NCBI RefSeq assembly: GCF_023734135.1
Contig: NZ_AP025730.1
Span: 2,728,001-2,792,000 of the forward strand
Length of the DNA stretch: 64,000 nt
Source: Sphaerotilus microaerophilus
GTDB lineage: Bacteria; Pseudomonadota; Gammaproteobacteria; Burkholderiales; Burkholderiaceae_C
Direction: 5' to 3'
Position numbers and translations under genes: made by a program
Part shown: in pieces, positions 1 to 7,654 of the stretch
Position numbering within the stretch: the stretch's first letter is position 1
How the letters are laid out: every line of letters starts with the position of its first letter
Notes under the pieces: model-generated
What the model saw: only the letters and a program-made list of their open reading frames with translations
The model's database searches: none
Told to the model about the DNA's origin: nothing

Positions 1-545
1 AGCTCGCCCAGCCAGATCCGCCGCCCGGCGGGCACCTCGCGGTTGACGGGGGTGTCGCCGTAGGGGATCAGGAAGCGCCGGTTCGAGGTCGGCTCGATCT
101 CGCCGGTGACGTCCACCCCGGTCAATTCGCGCAGGAAGCCGTGACCCATCCACTGCCCGCCGACATCGCGCGCGCCGGTGGACCAGGTGGTCAGCAGCTG
201 CCCGCCGATGTCGCGAAAGCGCAGCAGCGCTCCCCGCTCGGCCGCACTGAGCGCCACCGTCGAGGGCAGGACCAGCACGTCCTGCGGTTTTAGCGCGGCC
301 AGCTCCTCCGGGCTGTGCAGTTCCCGGAAGACATGCCCGCGCCCCTGCAGCAGGCGGCGCCAGGGGCCCAGCAGGGCGTCGTGGCTGCCGCCTACGCCGG
401 GCAGGTAGGCGCGCGTGCTGGGTGAGGCGTAGAGCGCCACCTGGCCCTCGGCGCGCGCCTGAACCGGCAACAGCAGTGCCAGCGCCGCGACCAACAGCGC
501 GCAGCCCCGCAGGGTGAGCGGCAGCAGGAAGGCCGCGAGCCTCAT
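1..545 (-). CDS. Exported protein of polysaccharide operon, 3' end outside window
   Basis: The reading frame starts at the ATG at 545, overlapping the stop of the upstream small membrane protein gene (ATGA), and runs off the left edge after about 181 codons. Residues 1-32 form a clear signal peptide: a short basic start, a leucine/alanine-rich core, and a probable cleavage after an ARA-type motif. The visible mature part alternates strands and helices (for example a VLVLPSTVALS strand followed by GALLRFRDIGGQLLTTW), resembling the glutamine-amidotransferase-like folds that precede polysaccharide deacetylase domains in some exported proteins. The catalytic part, if any, is not in the window. 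Position after a PgaC-type synthase suggests a periplasmic polysaccharide-modifying protein, such as a PgaB-like deacetylase. That is an inference from context. Confident that it is a real gene; function uncertain. Confidence 0.75.
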   Translation of the reverse strand, partial: MRLAAFLLPLTLRGCALLVAALALLLPVQARAEGQVALYASPSTRAYLPGVGGSHDALLGPWRRLLQGRGHVFRELHSPEELAALKPQDVLVLPSTVALSAAERGALLRFRDIGGQLLTTWSTGARDVGGQWMGHGFLRELTGVDVTGEIEPTSNRRFLIPYGDTPVNREVPAGRRIWLGE

Positions 546-805
546 CCGCGCAGGGCGCCGTCCGCCGGGCCGGGGGCCGCCAGCGCCGCGAAGGGCGTGC
601 CCGAGGCCGAGGGCAGGTAGGGGCGCAGGAAGACCGGCACGAAGGGCTCCGGCGTGGCCGCGGTGGCCGTGCCCTGGGCACGCCGGGCCCGCTGGCGCTC
701 GCGCCGGGCGCGGAAGATGCTGTAGGCCACCACCGCGGCGGCCAGCGTCAGCAGGTTGATGGCCACGCTCATGTAGGCGAGCAGCACGATCGGGTCGAGT
801 TCCAT
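542..805 (-). CDS. Small inner-membrane protein of polysaccharide operon
   Basis: An 87-residue protein with one convincing membrane helix at about residues 6-28 (LLAYMSVAINLLTLAAAVVAYSIF), then a strongly basic stretch (RARRERQRARRA) that should remain in the cytoplasm, then a proline/alanine-rich tail. Its ATG directly follows the TAG stop of the glycosyltransferase gene, and its own stop overlaps the next start (ATGA), so the three genes are translationally coupled. PgaD, the small partner of the poly-GlcNAc synthase PgaC, occupies the same operon position but has two membrane helices, so this is at most a functional analogue. No family recognised with confidence. Confidence 0.75.
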   Translation of the reverse strand: MELDPIVLLAYMSVAINLLTLAAAVVAYSIFRARRERQRARRAQGTATAATPEPFVPVFLRPYLPSASGTPFAALAAPGPADGALRG

Positions 806-2242
806 CTAGATCTTTCCTTCTCTGGTGAGCTTGCCCCAGGTCATGTCGAGGCGCAGCAGTTCTTCAAGGGTGGCGATGAGCTTGGTGATGTCCGAGAAGA
901 TGGCGTAGAAGCGGTAGAGCAGCACGCCGGGCAGCAGGCGGGGGTCCTCCTCGTCGAGCACGAGGCAGTAGGTGGTGACGGCCACGTCGAACAGCGCGGC
1001 GAGCAGCCACCACAGGAAGAGGTACTCGAAGCTGCCGAAGGCCAGCGTCGCGTGCGTGAAGAAGGCCAGCATGAACAGGCTGAGCACCGGCACCACCAGT
1101 GAATCGGCCGCCATGTACCAGAGCGACAGGCTCGCCACCGGGTGCTGGCGCAGCCGGGTGAGCAGGTGGCGGTGCTTGAGCACGCACTGCACGGTGCCGC
1201 GGGTCCAGCGGTAGCGCTGGTTGACCAGGTCCAGCCAGCGGCTGGGCGACTCGGCCCAGGCCTGGGCGGTGGGCTCGTAGGTCACGGCCCAGCCGGCGGC
1301 CAGCATCTTGAGGGTCAGGTCGCGGTCTTCGGCGAAGGTGTCGCTGTCGTAGCCACCGGCCTCGATCAGCGCCTCGCGACGGAAGACGCCCAGCGGCCCG
1401 CCGATCACGCTGACCGCCCGCACGGAACTCTGCGCACGCCGCTCCAGCGCCAGGCCCTGGATGTACTCGATGGCCTGCAGCCGGGTGGCGAGGTTCTCCC
1501 GGTTGGCCACCTTGACGTTGCCGGCCACGGCGCCCACCGTGGGGTCGTCGAAGTGCGGCACGCAGGCGCGCAGTGCGTTCGGGCTGATGCGGCTGTCGGC
1601 GTCCATGTTCAGCACCAGCGAGCCACGCGCCTGTGCCAGGCCCACGTTGAGCGCGGAGGACTTGCCGCCGTTGGGCTTGCGGATCACCCGCACCCGCGAA
1701 GACTCGCGTGCCGCCTCCTGGGCGCGCAGGTAGGTGTCGTCCGACGAACCGTCGTCGATCACCAGCACCTCGTAGCAAGGGTAGTCCAGCTCCAGCAGCG
1801 AACGCACCGACTGGCGGATCACCGGGCCCTCGTTGTAGGCGGGCACCACGATGGAGATGAAGGGCAGCGGCCGCCCGGCCTCGGCCATCGCGGCGGCGCG
1901 CGGCGCTTCGTCCTCCTCGCCGGGGCGCAGGGCGGTGTCGACGCCCGAGGCGGTCAGGAAGGCGACGTAGCGCAGCATCAGCAGCGCCACATAGAGGCTC
2001 AGCAACGTCAGCGCCGGGCCGCTGTGGCCGAACTCGACGCCGTCGAGCGTGCTCATCACGTGCCAGGTCAGCACCGCGCGCTCGTTGAGCAGCGGCAGCA
2101 GCAGCGTCAGCGGCAGCAGCACCAGCAGCAGGGTGAGCAGCACCACCACCTTGCCCTGGCCGGGCCGGCGCCGGCGCAGCCAGGCCAGCAGCGTGGCCAG
2201 ATGCGTCCTCAGGCTCATGCCCGCCGTTCTCCCCGCGTTCAT
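806..2242 (-). CDS. PgaC-type family-2 glycosyltransferase (exopolysaccharide synthase)
   Basis: A 478-residue processive beta-glycosyltransferase in the inner membrane. All hallmarks of the poly-N-acetylglucosamine/cellulose synthase group are visible: a DDG triad at residues 163-165, DAD at 214-216, the ED pair at 305-306 (TFAEDRD) and the QRYRW (QxxRW) motif at 342-346. Two membrane helices precede the catalytic domain (about 31-52 and 76-97), and three or four follow it (from about 370). It resembles PgaC/IcaA more than BcsA because there is no C-terminal PilZ domain. It starts 7 bp after the stop of the BcsE/porin fusion gene. An alternative start at the ATG at 2218 has a GGGGAG sequence upstream. 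The sugar polymerised cannot be read from sequence; GlcNAc or a related hexosamine is the best guess. Confidence 0.9.
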   Translation of the reverse strand: MNAGRTAGMSLRTHLATLLAWLRRRRPGQGKVVVLLTLLLVLLPLTLLLPLLNERAVLTWHVMSTLDGVEFGHSGPALTLLSLYVALLMLRYVAFLTASGVDTALRPGEEDEAPRAAAMAEAGRPLPFISIVVPAYNEGPVIRQSVRSLLELDYPCYEVLVIDDGSSDDTYLRAQEAARESSRVRVIRKPNGGKSSALNVGLAQARGSLVLNMDADSRISPNALRACVPHFDDPTVGAVAGNVKVANRENLATRLQAIEYIQGLALERRAQSSVRAVSVIGGPLGVFRREALIEAGGYDSDTFAEDRDLTLKMLAAGWAVTYEPTAQAWAESPSRWLDLVNQRYRWTRGTVQCVLKHRHLLTRLRQHPVASLSLWYMAADSLVVPVLSLFMLAFFTHATLAFGSFEYLFLWWLLAALFDVAVTTYCLVLDEEDPRLLPGVLLYRFYAIFSDITKLIATLEELLRLDMTWGKLTREGKI

Positions 2243-2249
2243 CCGCGGT

Positions 2250-5200
2250 TCACCAGAGCTTTTCGAGCGCGGCCAGCACGCTCGTCGCCCGGTAGCTGGA
2301 CTGGCCGCGCCGGGTGGTCTCGTGCGAGGCCTCGGCCCGCAGCGCCCAGTCCGCGCTCAGCCAGCGCTTGCCGCCCGCAGACAGGGCCCAGCCGTTGGCG
2401 CCCTCGCCACCCAGGCGCTGGCTGCGCTTGAGCTCGCCCTGCAGCTCCCACTGCGCCTCCCAGCGGCCCCAGGCCAGGCCGAGGTTGGCGGTGTAGTGGC
2501 CATCGGCCGGGGACCAGTAGCGCGCCTCGGCGCGCTCGGCCCGGCGGGCCGACAGGCCGGCGAAGGCCTTCAGGCCCAGGCTCGCGGGCAGGGGCTGCCA
2601 GGCCGGCGTCACGCGCAGGCTGGCATCGTCGATGCGATTGCCGTCCGAGACGGCGTAGCGGGTCCACTGGCCCTGCCACTGGCCGCTGCGGTGGTCGGCC
2701 TGGGCGCCGAGTTCGACCATGCGGGCGGTCAGACCGTCCTGCAGGGCGCGCGGGCTGAAGGCCAGCTGGCCCCAGTTCACCCGGCCGGCGCGCAGGCTGA
2801 GGCCGCCGTCGAGCAGGCGCACGCCGGCCTCGCCGAACAGCCGCGTCTGCGGCTGCTGCTGCGCGGTGAGCTGCAGCTGCGGCGCCCACGACAGGCCGCG
2901 GTGCTCGTAGCGCAGGCCGAGTTCGCGCGGGTTCAGGCTGACCTGCCCCGGCGCATCGGTTTCGTGCCGGCCCTCGGCCGTCAGCTCGAAGACCTGGGCC
3001 AGGTCCGGGTGCCACCAGCGGTGCGACAGCGTCAGGCTGCTGCGGCGTGCCTCGCTGGAGTCGCCGACGTGGCCAAGCTGCACTGTGCTGCGCGGTCGCA
3101 GGTGACGGCCGGCCGCAGCCAGGCCGGCACGGGCCTCCACATGGCCAGGCTCCTGCGCCAGCACGCTGCGAAACAGCGGATCCGCCAGCTCGGGACGGCC
3201 ACTCCACAGCCGCACGTGGGCGATGCCGAGCCGGCCCTCACGTGCCAGCGGCGTGCCAGCCAGCGCCCCATAGTGCTCGATCGCGCGGGGGTAGTCGCCC
3301 GTCCAGGCCAGGCTGTTGGCCAGGCGCAGGCGCAGGTCGTGGTCGCCGGGGCGCTGCTGGATCTCGGCCAGCCCCAGCCGGGCCGCCTCGGCGTAGCGGG
3401 CCTCTTCGTAGGCCTGGGTGGCGGAGTCCGCCGGTGCGGGGGGCGCCGGGGAAGCCGGTGCGGTCGTGGTGGCCGCAGCCGCCGGGACGGTGTCGCTGCT
3501 GGCCAGCTGTGCCCCAGCCTCGGGCAAGGACGTGCGGGCGGCGAGGGGCGTGCGCGCCTTCCGGCCGGCCTTGGCCGCCGTCGTCCCTGTTCCTGCCCCC
3601 GTCTGGGCCAGTGCGGGCGCCGGTGCGGGCAGCAGTGCCAGGGCCAGCAGGGAGGCCAGCAGCGGCCCGATCAGCACCCGCGAGTGCACCGACCGCTGGC
3701 TGCCCGGCATCGTCACGACGTTGTGCGCGTTGCCCGTCTGTGCGCTGGCGGGGACGTCACTCAGGTCCTGGCGCAGGTCGTCCAGGCGCTCGGCGATCGC
3801 CTCGTCGGCGAACAGGCTGGTGCGCTTGACGCCCTGCTGCAGACCCTGGTTGCTCAGCCAGCGGTTCACGACCTGCACCGCGTCGCGCTCCCGGCAGCCC
3901 TGCAGCAGGAAGACCAGCGTGTCCGCCGTGCGGGTGGCCAGGTCGCCCCGCCGGGCCGCGCAGGCCGCGGCGGCGTCCCAGTCCACGTCGCTCTCTCGTC
4001 GGACCTCGACTTCGGCCAGGGTCGAGGGCACCTCCAGCGCGCGGTTGCGCTGCAGCGCCGCATCGGCCTGCTGCAGGAACAGCCCGTTGGCCAGCCAGCC
4101 ACTGGCCGGCGGTTCCACGAGCATGGGCTGCCAGTCCTCCAGCGCCAGGCTGGCCGGCACGGTGATGACCTCGGGCGGTGCCACGCGCTCGCCTGTGAGC
4201 AGGGCGGCCCAGGTGCTCGGCGGCGCCACGGCCGCCAGCACGTTGTCCACGCCGGCGCGCAGCAGCAGCTTGCGCTGCAGGTGCTCGCGCACGCGGTAGC
4301 GCGACTCGCGCACCACGATGCGGGCGTGGGGCCCCAGCAGGGCGCGCAGGTCCTGCATCTGCTGCACGAACAGGCCGAAGTCGGTCGATTCGCCCAGCGC
4401 CACCAGCGCGTTGGCGCCCTTCTTCTGGCTGGCCACCCGGGTCAGCAACTCATTGATGCTGCGCGCACGCAGCCACTGGACCTGCGTGGCGAGCGCATCG
4501 AGCCCGGCCTCGGCCGGGCCGACGTACCACACCCGCTGCCGGCCCCGCGGTGCGCGCGGACTGCTGCGACCTTCGCGACCTTCCTCGGCGGTGGCTGGGG
4601 CCTGGCCTCGGGCCGGCAGATCGGCAGGGGTGGCGGGGCCGGCGGCCTGGGGGGGCAGGGCATGGGTGCTCGTATCGGCGCCGAACGACAGGCTGCGCCC
4701 GACTTGATCGCCGGCCGGCGTGTGCCAGAAATCCATCTGCATGAGCAGGCCGTTGGCCTCGGGCTGCACCCGGGCGACGCCGCAGAAGTGCTGCAGGGCG
4801 GCCTGGTTGCCGTCCAGGATCGGCCGGCTGGCGCTGCTGCGCAGGAACAGCAGCAGCATCGTGTGGCCGCGCTGCCGGGCCCATTCCCCGTAGATGCGGG
4901 CTTGCTGGACCACCGCCTGGTGGTCGTGCGGGGTGAACAGGTCGTCCGACTGGTCAATGACGATCAGCGCACCGTCCTCGATGCCGAAGTGATCGAGCTC
5001 CTGCACGTAGCCTGCCGCGCCGCGGCGGAAGAGGTGGGTGTCGTGGTCCGCGTTGGCCGTGAACAGCTTCAGGCGCTGCTGCTCGAAGGCCGCCGACAGC
5101 TCGGTTGGCGCACCACCCTGGCGCAGCACCGTGGCAAAGGTGCCCTGGTCCGGGCTGAGCGGCGTGATCAGCACGCAGGGCCGGCCTTCGGCCAGGGCCG

Positions 5201-5354
5201 CGCGGATCGGCGCGACCCAGAGCGCGCCCCGGGCGGCGGCGGTCTCCAGGCCGATGGCGTACAGCGCGCCGCGTTCCAGGCGCGATGGGAACACCGGACT
5301 GTCTTCCTTGCCTTGCGCTGGCGATCGGCTGGCGGCTCGGCCGGTTGAACTCAT
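2250..5354 (-). CDS. BcsE-like c-di-GMP receptor fused in frame to TPR/outer-membrane porin
   Basis: One uninterrupted frame of 1034 codons preceded by a good GGAGGGAG ribosome site. Residues 1 to about 500 look like the cytoplasmic cellulose-synthesis regulator BcsE (a degenerate NTPase-like part followed by a GIL-type region). An RxxD motif, RRGD at 468-471, is compatible with c-di-GMP binding. Residues 549-585 read as a complete signal peptide (Met549, basic stretch, leucine/alanine core, PALA cleavage region). After a Thr/Ala/Pro linker come TPR-like repeats (about 645-760) and a beta-rich segment with alternating hydrophobic residues to a C-terminal Trp (about 765-1034). That arrangement matches PgaA-type polysaccharide export porins. 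A cytoplasmic receptor joined to an outer-membrane barrel is topologically strange. Either Met549 (ATG at 3710) is an internal start giving two proteins, or this is a true fusion. First gene of the operon. Confidence 0.8.
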   Translation of the reverse strand: MSSTGRAASRSPAQGKEDSPVFPSRLERGALYAIGLETAAARGALWVAPIRAALAEGRPCVLITPLSPDQGTFATVLRQGGAPTELSAAFEQQRLKLFTANADHDTHLFRRGAAGYVQELDHFGIEDGALIVIDQSDDLFTPHDHQAVVQQARIYGEWARQRGHTMLLLFLRSSASRPILDGNQAALQHFCGVARVQPEANGLLMQMDFWHTPAGDQVGRSLSFGADTSTHALPPQAAGPATPADLPARGQAPATAEEGREGRSSPRAPRGRQRVWYVGPAEAGLDALATQVQWLRARSINELLTRVASQKKGANALVALGESTDFGLFVQQMQDLRALLGPHARIVVRESRYRVREHLQRKLLLRAGVDNVLAAVAPPSTWAALLTGERVAPPEVITVPASLALEDWQPMLVEPPASGWLANGLFLQQADAALQRNRALEVPSTLAEVEVRRESDVDWDAAAACAARRGDLATRTADTLVFLLQGCRERDAVQVVNRWLSNQGLQQGVKRTSLFADEAIAERLDDLRQDLSDVPASAQTGNAHNVVTMPGSQRSVHSRVLIGPLLASLLALALLPAPAPALAQTGAGTGTTAAKAGRKARTPLAARTSLPEAGAQLASSDTVPAAAATTTAPASPAPPAPADSATQAYEEARYAEAARLGLAEIQQRPGDHDLRLRLANSLAWTGDYPRAIEHYGALAGTPLAREGRLGIAHVRLWSGRPELADPLFRSVLAQEPGHVEARAGLAAAGRHLRPRSTVQLGHVGDSSEARRSSLTLSHRWWHPDLAQVFELTAEGRHETDAPGQVSLNPRELGLRYEHRGLSWAPQLQLTAQQQPQTRLFGEAGVRLLDGGLSLRAGRVNWGQLAFSPRALQDGLTARMVELGAQADHRSGQWQGQWTRYAVSDGNRIDDASLRVTPAWQPLPASLGLKAFAGLSARRAERAEARYWSPADGHYTANLGLAWGRWEAQWELQGELKRSQRLGGEGANGWALSAGGKRWLSADWALRAEASHETTRRGQSSYRATSVLAALEKLW

Positions 5355-5523
5355 CTGAACACTCCCTCCGGGACATGGATGGCGATGGCATCACGACAGG
5401 GCAACGCACATCAGGAAACAATTAGATGGGAAATCTTCACATTTATTGTATCGACTGAGATTTCCGTTTCGGACGTCGTCCTTTCGCTGCAAATGAAAAA
5501 CGCACGTAATTGGATGATACGCG

Positions 5524-5539
5524 CGTGATTTAAGTCACA
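5524..5539. promoter_or_regulatory. CRP/FNR-family type palindrome
   Basis: CGTGATTTAAGTCACA reads as GTGA-N6-TCAC, one base short of the CRP consensus TGTGA-N6-TCACA. It lies about 170 bp upstream of the polysaccharide operon start. CRP/FNR-family proteins, some of them c-di-GMP-responsive, control exopolysaccharide operons in several proteobacteria. The protein acting here is unknown. Confidence 0.5.
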
Positions 5540-5568
5540 TTTACGGCCATCGTGCGTTCGGCTACATG

Positions 5569-5612
5569 ATCCGATGTCGCGCAGATGTGACGCAGATGCG
5601 GTGCGGATGTGA
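5569..5612. repeat. Four 11-bp direct repeats upstream of polysaccharide operon
   Basis: Four consecutive 11-bp units share a GATG core at the same place: ATCCGATGTCG, CGCAGATGTGA, CGCAGATGCGG, TGCGGATGTGA (5569-5579, 5580-5590, 5591-5601, 5602-5612). An 11-bp period puts all cores on one face of the helix, as in sites bound head-to-tail by PhoB/OmpR-family regulators. The regulator is not known. Confidence 0.5.
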
Positions 5613-5754
5613 TGTGGCACTGCGCGCTGACCAGCGCGCCGGGCGCTGTGCCGGCGTGTGGATGCCTGCCGGTGCGGCGCAAGGCGGCTGCCATCCCGCC
5701 ATCGCGGGGTAGCAGCCGGTCACGTCGGCAGCAAGTTGTGTCGTTGGCGACAGT

Positions 5755-6909
5755 TCAGGGCTGGGCCCGGCGTGGGACGCAGGTGGCTGCCTGCACGCCT
5801 TCGGCAGCCAGCGCGGCCGGCAGCGGGTCGCCCATCAGCAGGGAGGCCGCCAGTTCGCTCGCCGCGGCCGCGCTCTGGATGCCGTAGCCGCCCTGGCCGG
5901 CGCACCAGAACAGGCCGGGGCAGGCGCTGTCCCAGCCAATCACCAGCTCGCCATCGGGGGCGAAGGTGCGCAGGCCGGCCCAGGTGGCGGCCGGGCGGCG
6001 GATCCGCAGGGTGGTGGCGCGCTCGATGGCGTCGATGCCCAGCGCGATGTCCAGCTCCTCGGGGCGCACGTCGTGGGCAGCGCAGTCGTCGGCATTGGCG
6101 GGCGAGCCCAGCAGCCGGCCGGCGTCGGGCTTGAGGTACCACCGCTCGTCCACATCCACCAGCAGCGGCCAGCGGCTCACGTCCACGCCCGGCGGCGCGT
6201 CGAAGGTGAAGGCGCTGCGCCGGCGTGGCTGCAGGCCCACGGACGGTGCCCCGCACAGCCGGGCCACGTCGTCGGCCCAGGCGCCGGCGGCGTTGACGAT
6301 GCAGCCGGCCTCCACCCGCTGGCCGTCGGCCAGCCGCAGGGTCCAGGCGCGTTCGGCATGGCGGGTCACCTCGATCAGCTCGGCCTGGCGCCGGAGCGCG
6401 CCGCCGGCCGCATGCAGGCCGCGCAGGAAGCCCTGGTGCAGCGCGTGCACGTCCAGATCCTGTGAGTCCGGGTCGAGCAGGCCGGCGGCGACGCGTTCGG
6501 GGCGCAGGCTGGGCACGCGCGCGAGGATCTCCGCGGCGCCCAGCTCGCGCAGGCCCGGGCAGGTCGCGGCCAGCTCGGCGCGCAGCGCCTGCAGCGCTGC
6601 GAGCTGCTCAGGCGCGGCGAGGTAGATCACGCCGCGCGGCGTCATCAACCGGCCCATGGCCAGCTCGGCGGGCGGCGCGGCGTAGAAGGCCTCGCTGGCG
6701 CGGGTCAGCGCCCGCACGCCGGGCGGGCCGTACGAGGCCATGAACATGGCTGCCGAGCGGCCGGTGCTGTGGTAGCCGGGCTGCTCCTCGCGCTCCAGCA
6801 GCAGCACGCGCGGGCGTCGCGGGTGGGCGGCGAGGCGCCAGGCCAGGCTCGCACCGGCGATGCCGGCACCGACAATCGCGATGTCGGCTCGAAGGGGTTC
6901 GGTGGGCAT
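5755..6909 (-). CDS. FAD-dependent oxidoreductase of the DAO (D-amino-acid oxidase-like) family
   Basis: A 384-residue soluble protein. The N-terminus carries the dinucleotide-binding fold (IAIVGAGIAGASLAWRL, GxGxxG at about 13-18) ending in the acidic residue of LLLEREEQPG, followed by HSTGRSAAMF, a pattern typical of DAO-family enzymes. A second FAD-contact region is VNAAGAWADDVARL near residue 210. The C-terminal GQGGYGIQSAAAASELAASLL closes the FAD domain. Such enzymes oxidise amines or 2-hydroxy acids (glycine, sarcosine, D-amino acids, 2-hydroxyglutarate), and the substrate cannot be told here. It is transcribed divergently from the histidine phosphatase at 7012. Length is normal for the family. 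Confidence 0.85.
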   Translation of the reverse strand: MPTEPLRADIAIVGAGIAGASLAWRLAAHPRRPRVLLLEREEQPGYHSTGRSAAMFMASYGPPGVRALTRASEAFYAAPPAELAMGRLMTPRGVIYLAAPEQLAALQALRAELAATCPGLRELGAAEILARVPSLRPERVAAGLLDPDSQDLDVHALHQGFLRGLHAAGGALRRQAELIEVTRHAERAWTLRLADGQRVEAGCIVNAAGAWADDVARLCGAPSVGLQPRRRSAFTFDAPPGVDVSRWPLLVDVDERWYLKPDAGRLLGSPANADDCAAHDVRPEELDIALGIDAIERATTLRIRRPAATWAGLRTFAPDGELVIGWDSACPGLFWCAGQGGYGIQSAAAASELAASLLMGDPLPAALAAEGVQAATCVPRRAQP

Positions 6910-7011
6910 GGGGCGATGGTACGCAGGCCCGGTGCCGGCGGCCGGACCCCGTCGAGCCCTGTCGAACTCCCTTGGCCCACGTCAACCGCGCCTCGTCGCC
7001 GGCGCCCGCCC

Positions 7012-7635
7012 ATGACCATCTTCCTGATCCGCCACGGCGAGACCGCCCTCAACGCAGCGCGTGTGCTGCAGCCGCCCGACACACCCCTGTCGCCGCGGGG
7101 CCTGGTCCAGGCCGAGGCGCTGGCACGCCGGCTGGCTGCGCTGCGGCCCGCCGCCGTGCTCAGCAGCGACCAGCCGCGCGCCGCGCGCACTGCCGAGGCG
7201 ATCGCGTCGGCCTGCAGGCTGACCGTCCAGCCCAGCGAGCTGCTGCGTGAGCGGCACTTTGGCGAGTGGCGCGGCCGCGCCTACGACGACCTGCCGGCCG
7301 ATGTGCTGCGCAGCGAGGCGCCGCCGCCGGGCGGTGAGTCTGGCGCGGCATTCCGCGCCCGGGTGGATGCGGGCTTCGTGCAGATCCTGCAAGGGCATGC
7401 CGCCCTGGCCGGGGCCGGGCCGCTGGTGGTCGTCAGCCACGGCCTGGTGATCTGGGACCTGCTGGCGCGCCACCTGGATCGCGCCGGTGCACCGATGCCG
7501 ACGCACCTGGGCAACACCAGCCTGACCGTGTTCGCCGCCCATGCGCCCCATGCCGTCCGGCTGCTGGCCTGCACGCGCCACCTGGAGGGCGAAACGGCGG
7601 TGGCGGACGACCCGCGCGCGCTCTGCGGCGGGTGA
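7012..7635 (+). CDS. Histidine phosphatase (phosphoglycerate-mutase-like) family protein
   Basis: A 207-residue protein with the family signature RHGE at residues 7-10 (LIRHGETALN), where the histidine is the phosphorylated nucleophile. The acid/base region is RERHFGEWRGRAYDDL at about 80, and the second catalytic histidine is in VVVSHGLVIWDLL at about 144. The frame is open further upstream, but the ATG at 7012 gives the canonical N-terminus that begins directly with the first strand. Members dephosphorylate small phosphorylated metabolites, and the specific substrate (for instance alpha-ribazole phosphate or a sugar phosphate) cannot be determined. It is convergent with mnmH, with a 19-bp gap between stop codons. 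Confidence 0.85.
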   Translation: MTIFLIRHGETALNAARVLQPPDTPLSPRGLVQAEALARRLAALRPAAVLSSDQPRAARTAEAIASACRLTVQPSELLRERHFGEWRGRAYDDLPADVLRSEAPPPGGESGAAFRARVDAGFVQILQGHAALAGAGPLVVVSHGLVIWDLLARHLDRAGAPMPTHLGNTSLTVFAAHAPHAVRLLACTRHLEGETAVADDPRALCGG

Positions 7636-7654
7636 GCGTCACCCCTGTCAGGGG

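Larger units (their letters stand above)
5355..5754. promoter_or_regulatory. Long AT-rich control region of the polysaccharide operon
   Basis: A 400-bp stretch with no convincing gene. Bases 5405-5570 are clearly richer in A+T than the surroundings, unusual in this window. On the minus strand a TACAAT element at 5450-5445 could be a -10 box, but no good -35 lies at the right distance, so an activator-dependent promoter is likely. It contains the CRP/FNR-type palindrome and the 11-bp repeats described separately. Confidence 0.5.

Noticed and set aside
2049..5348. Long plus-strand open frame opposite the receptor-porin and glycosyltransferase genes
   Set aside because: Its product is a low-complexity string rich in Ala, Arg, Gln and Gly with no domain. 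The opposite frame has clear motifs. It is an antisense artefact of high GC.
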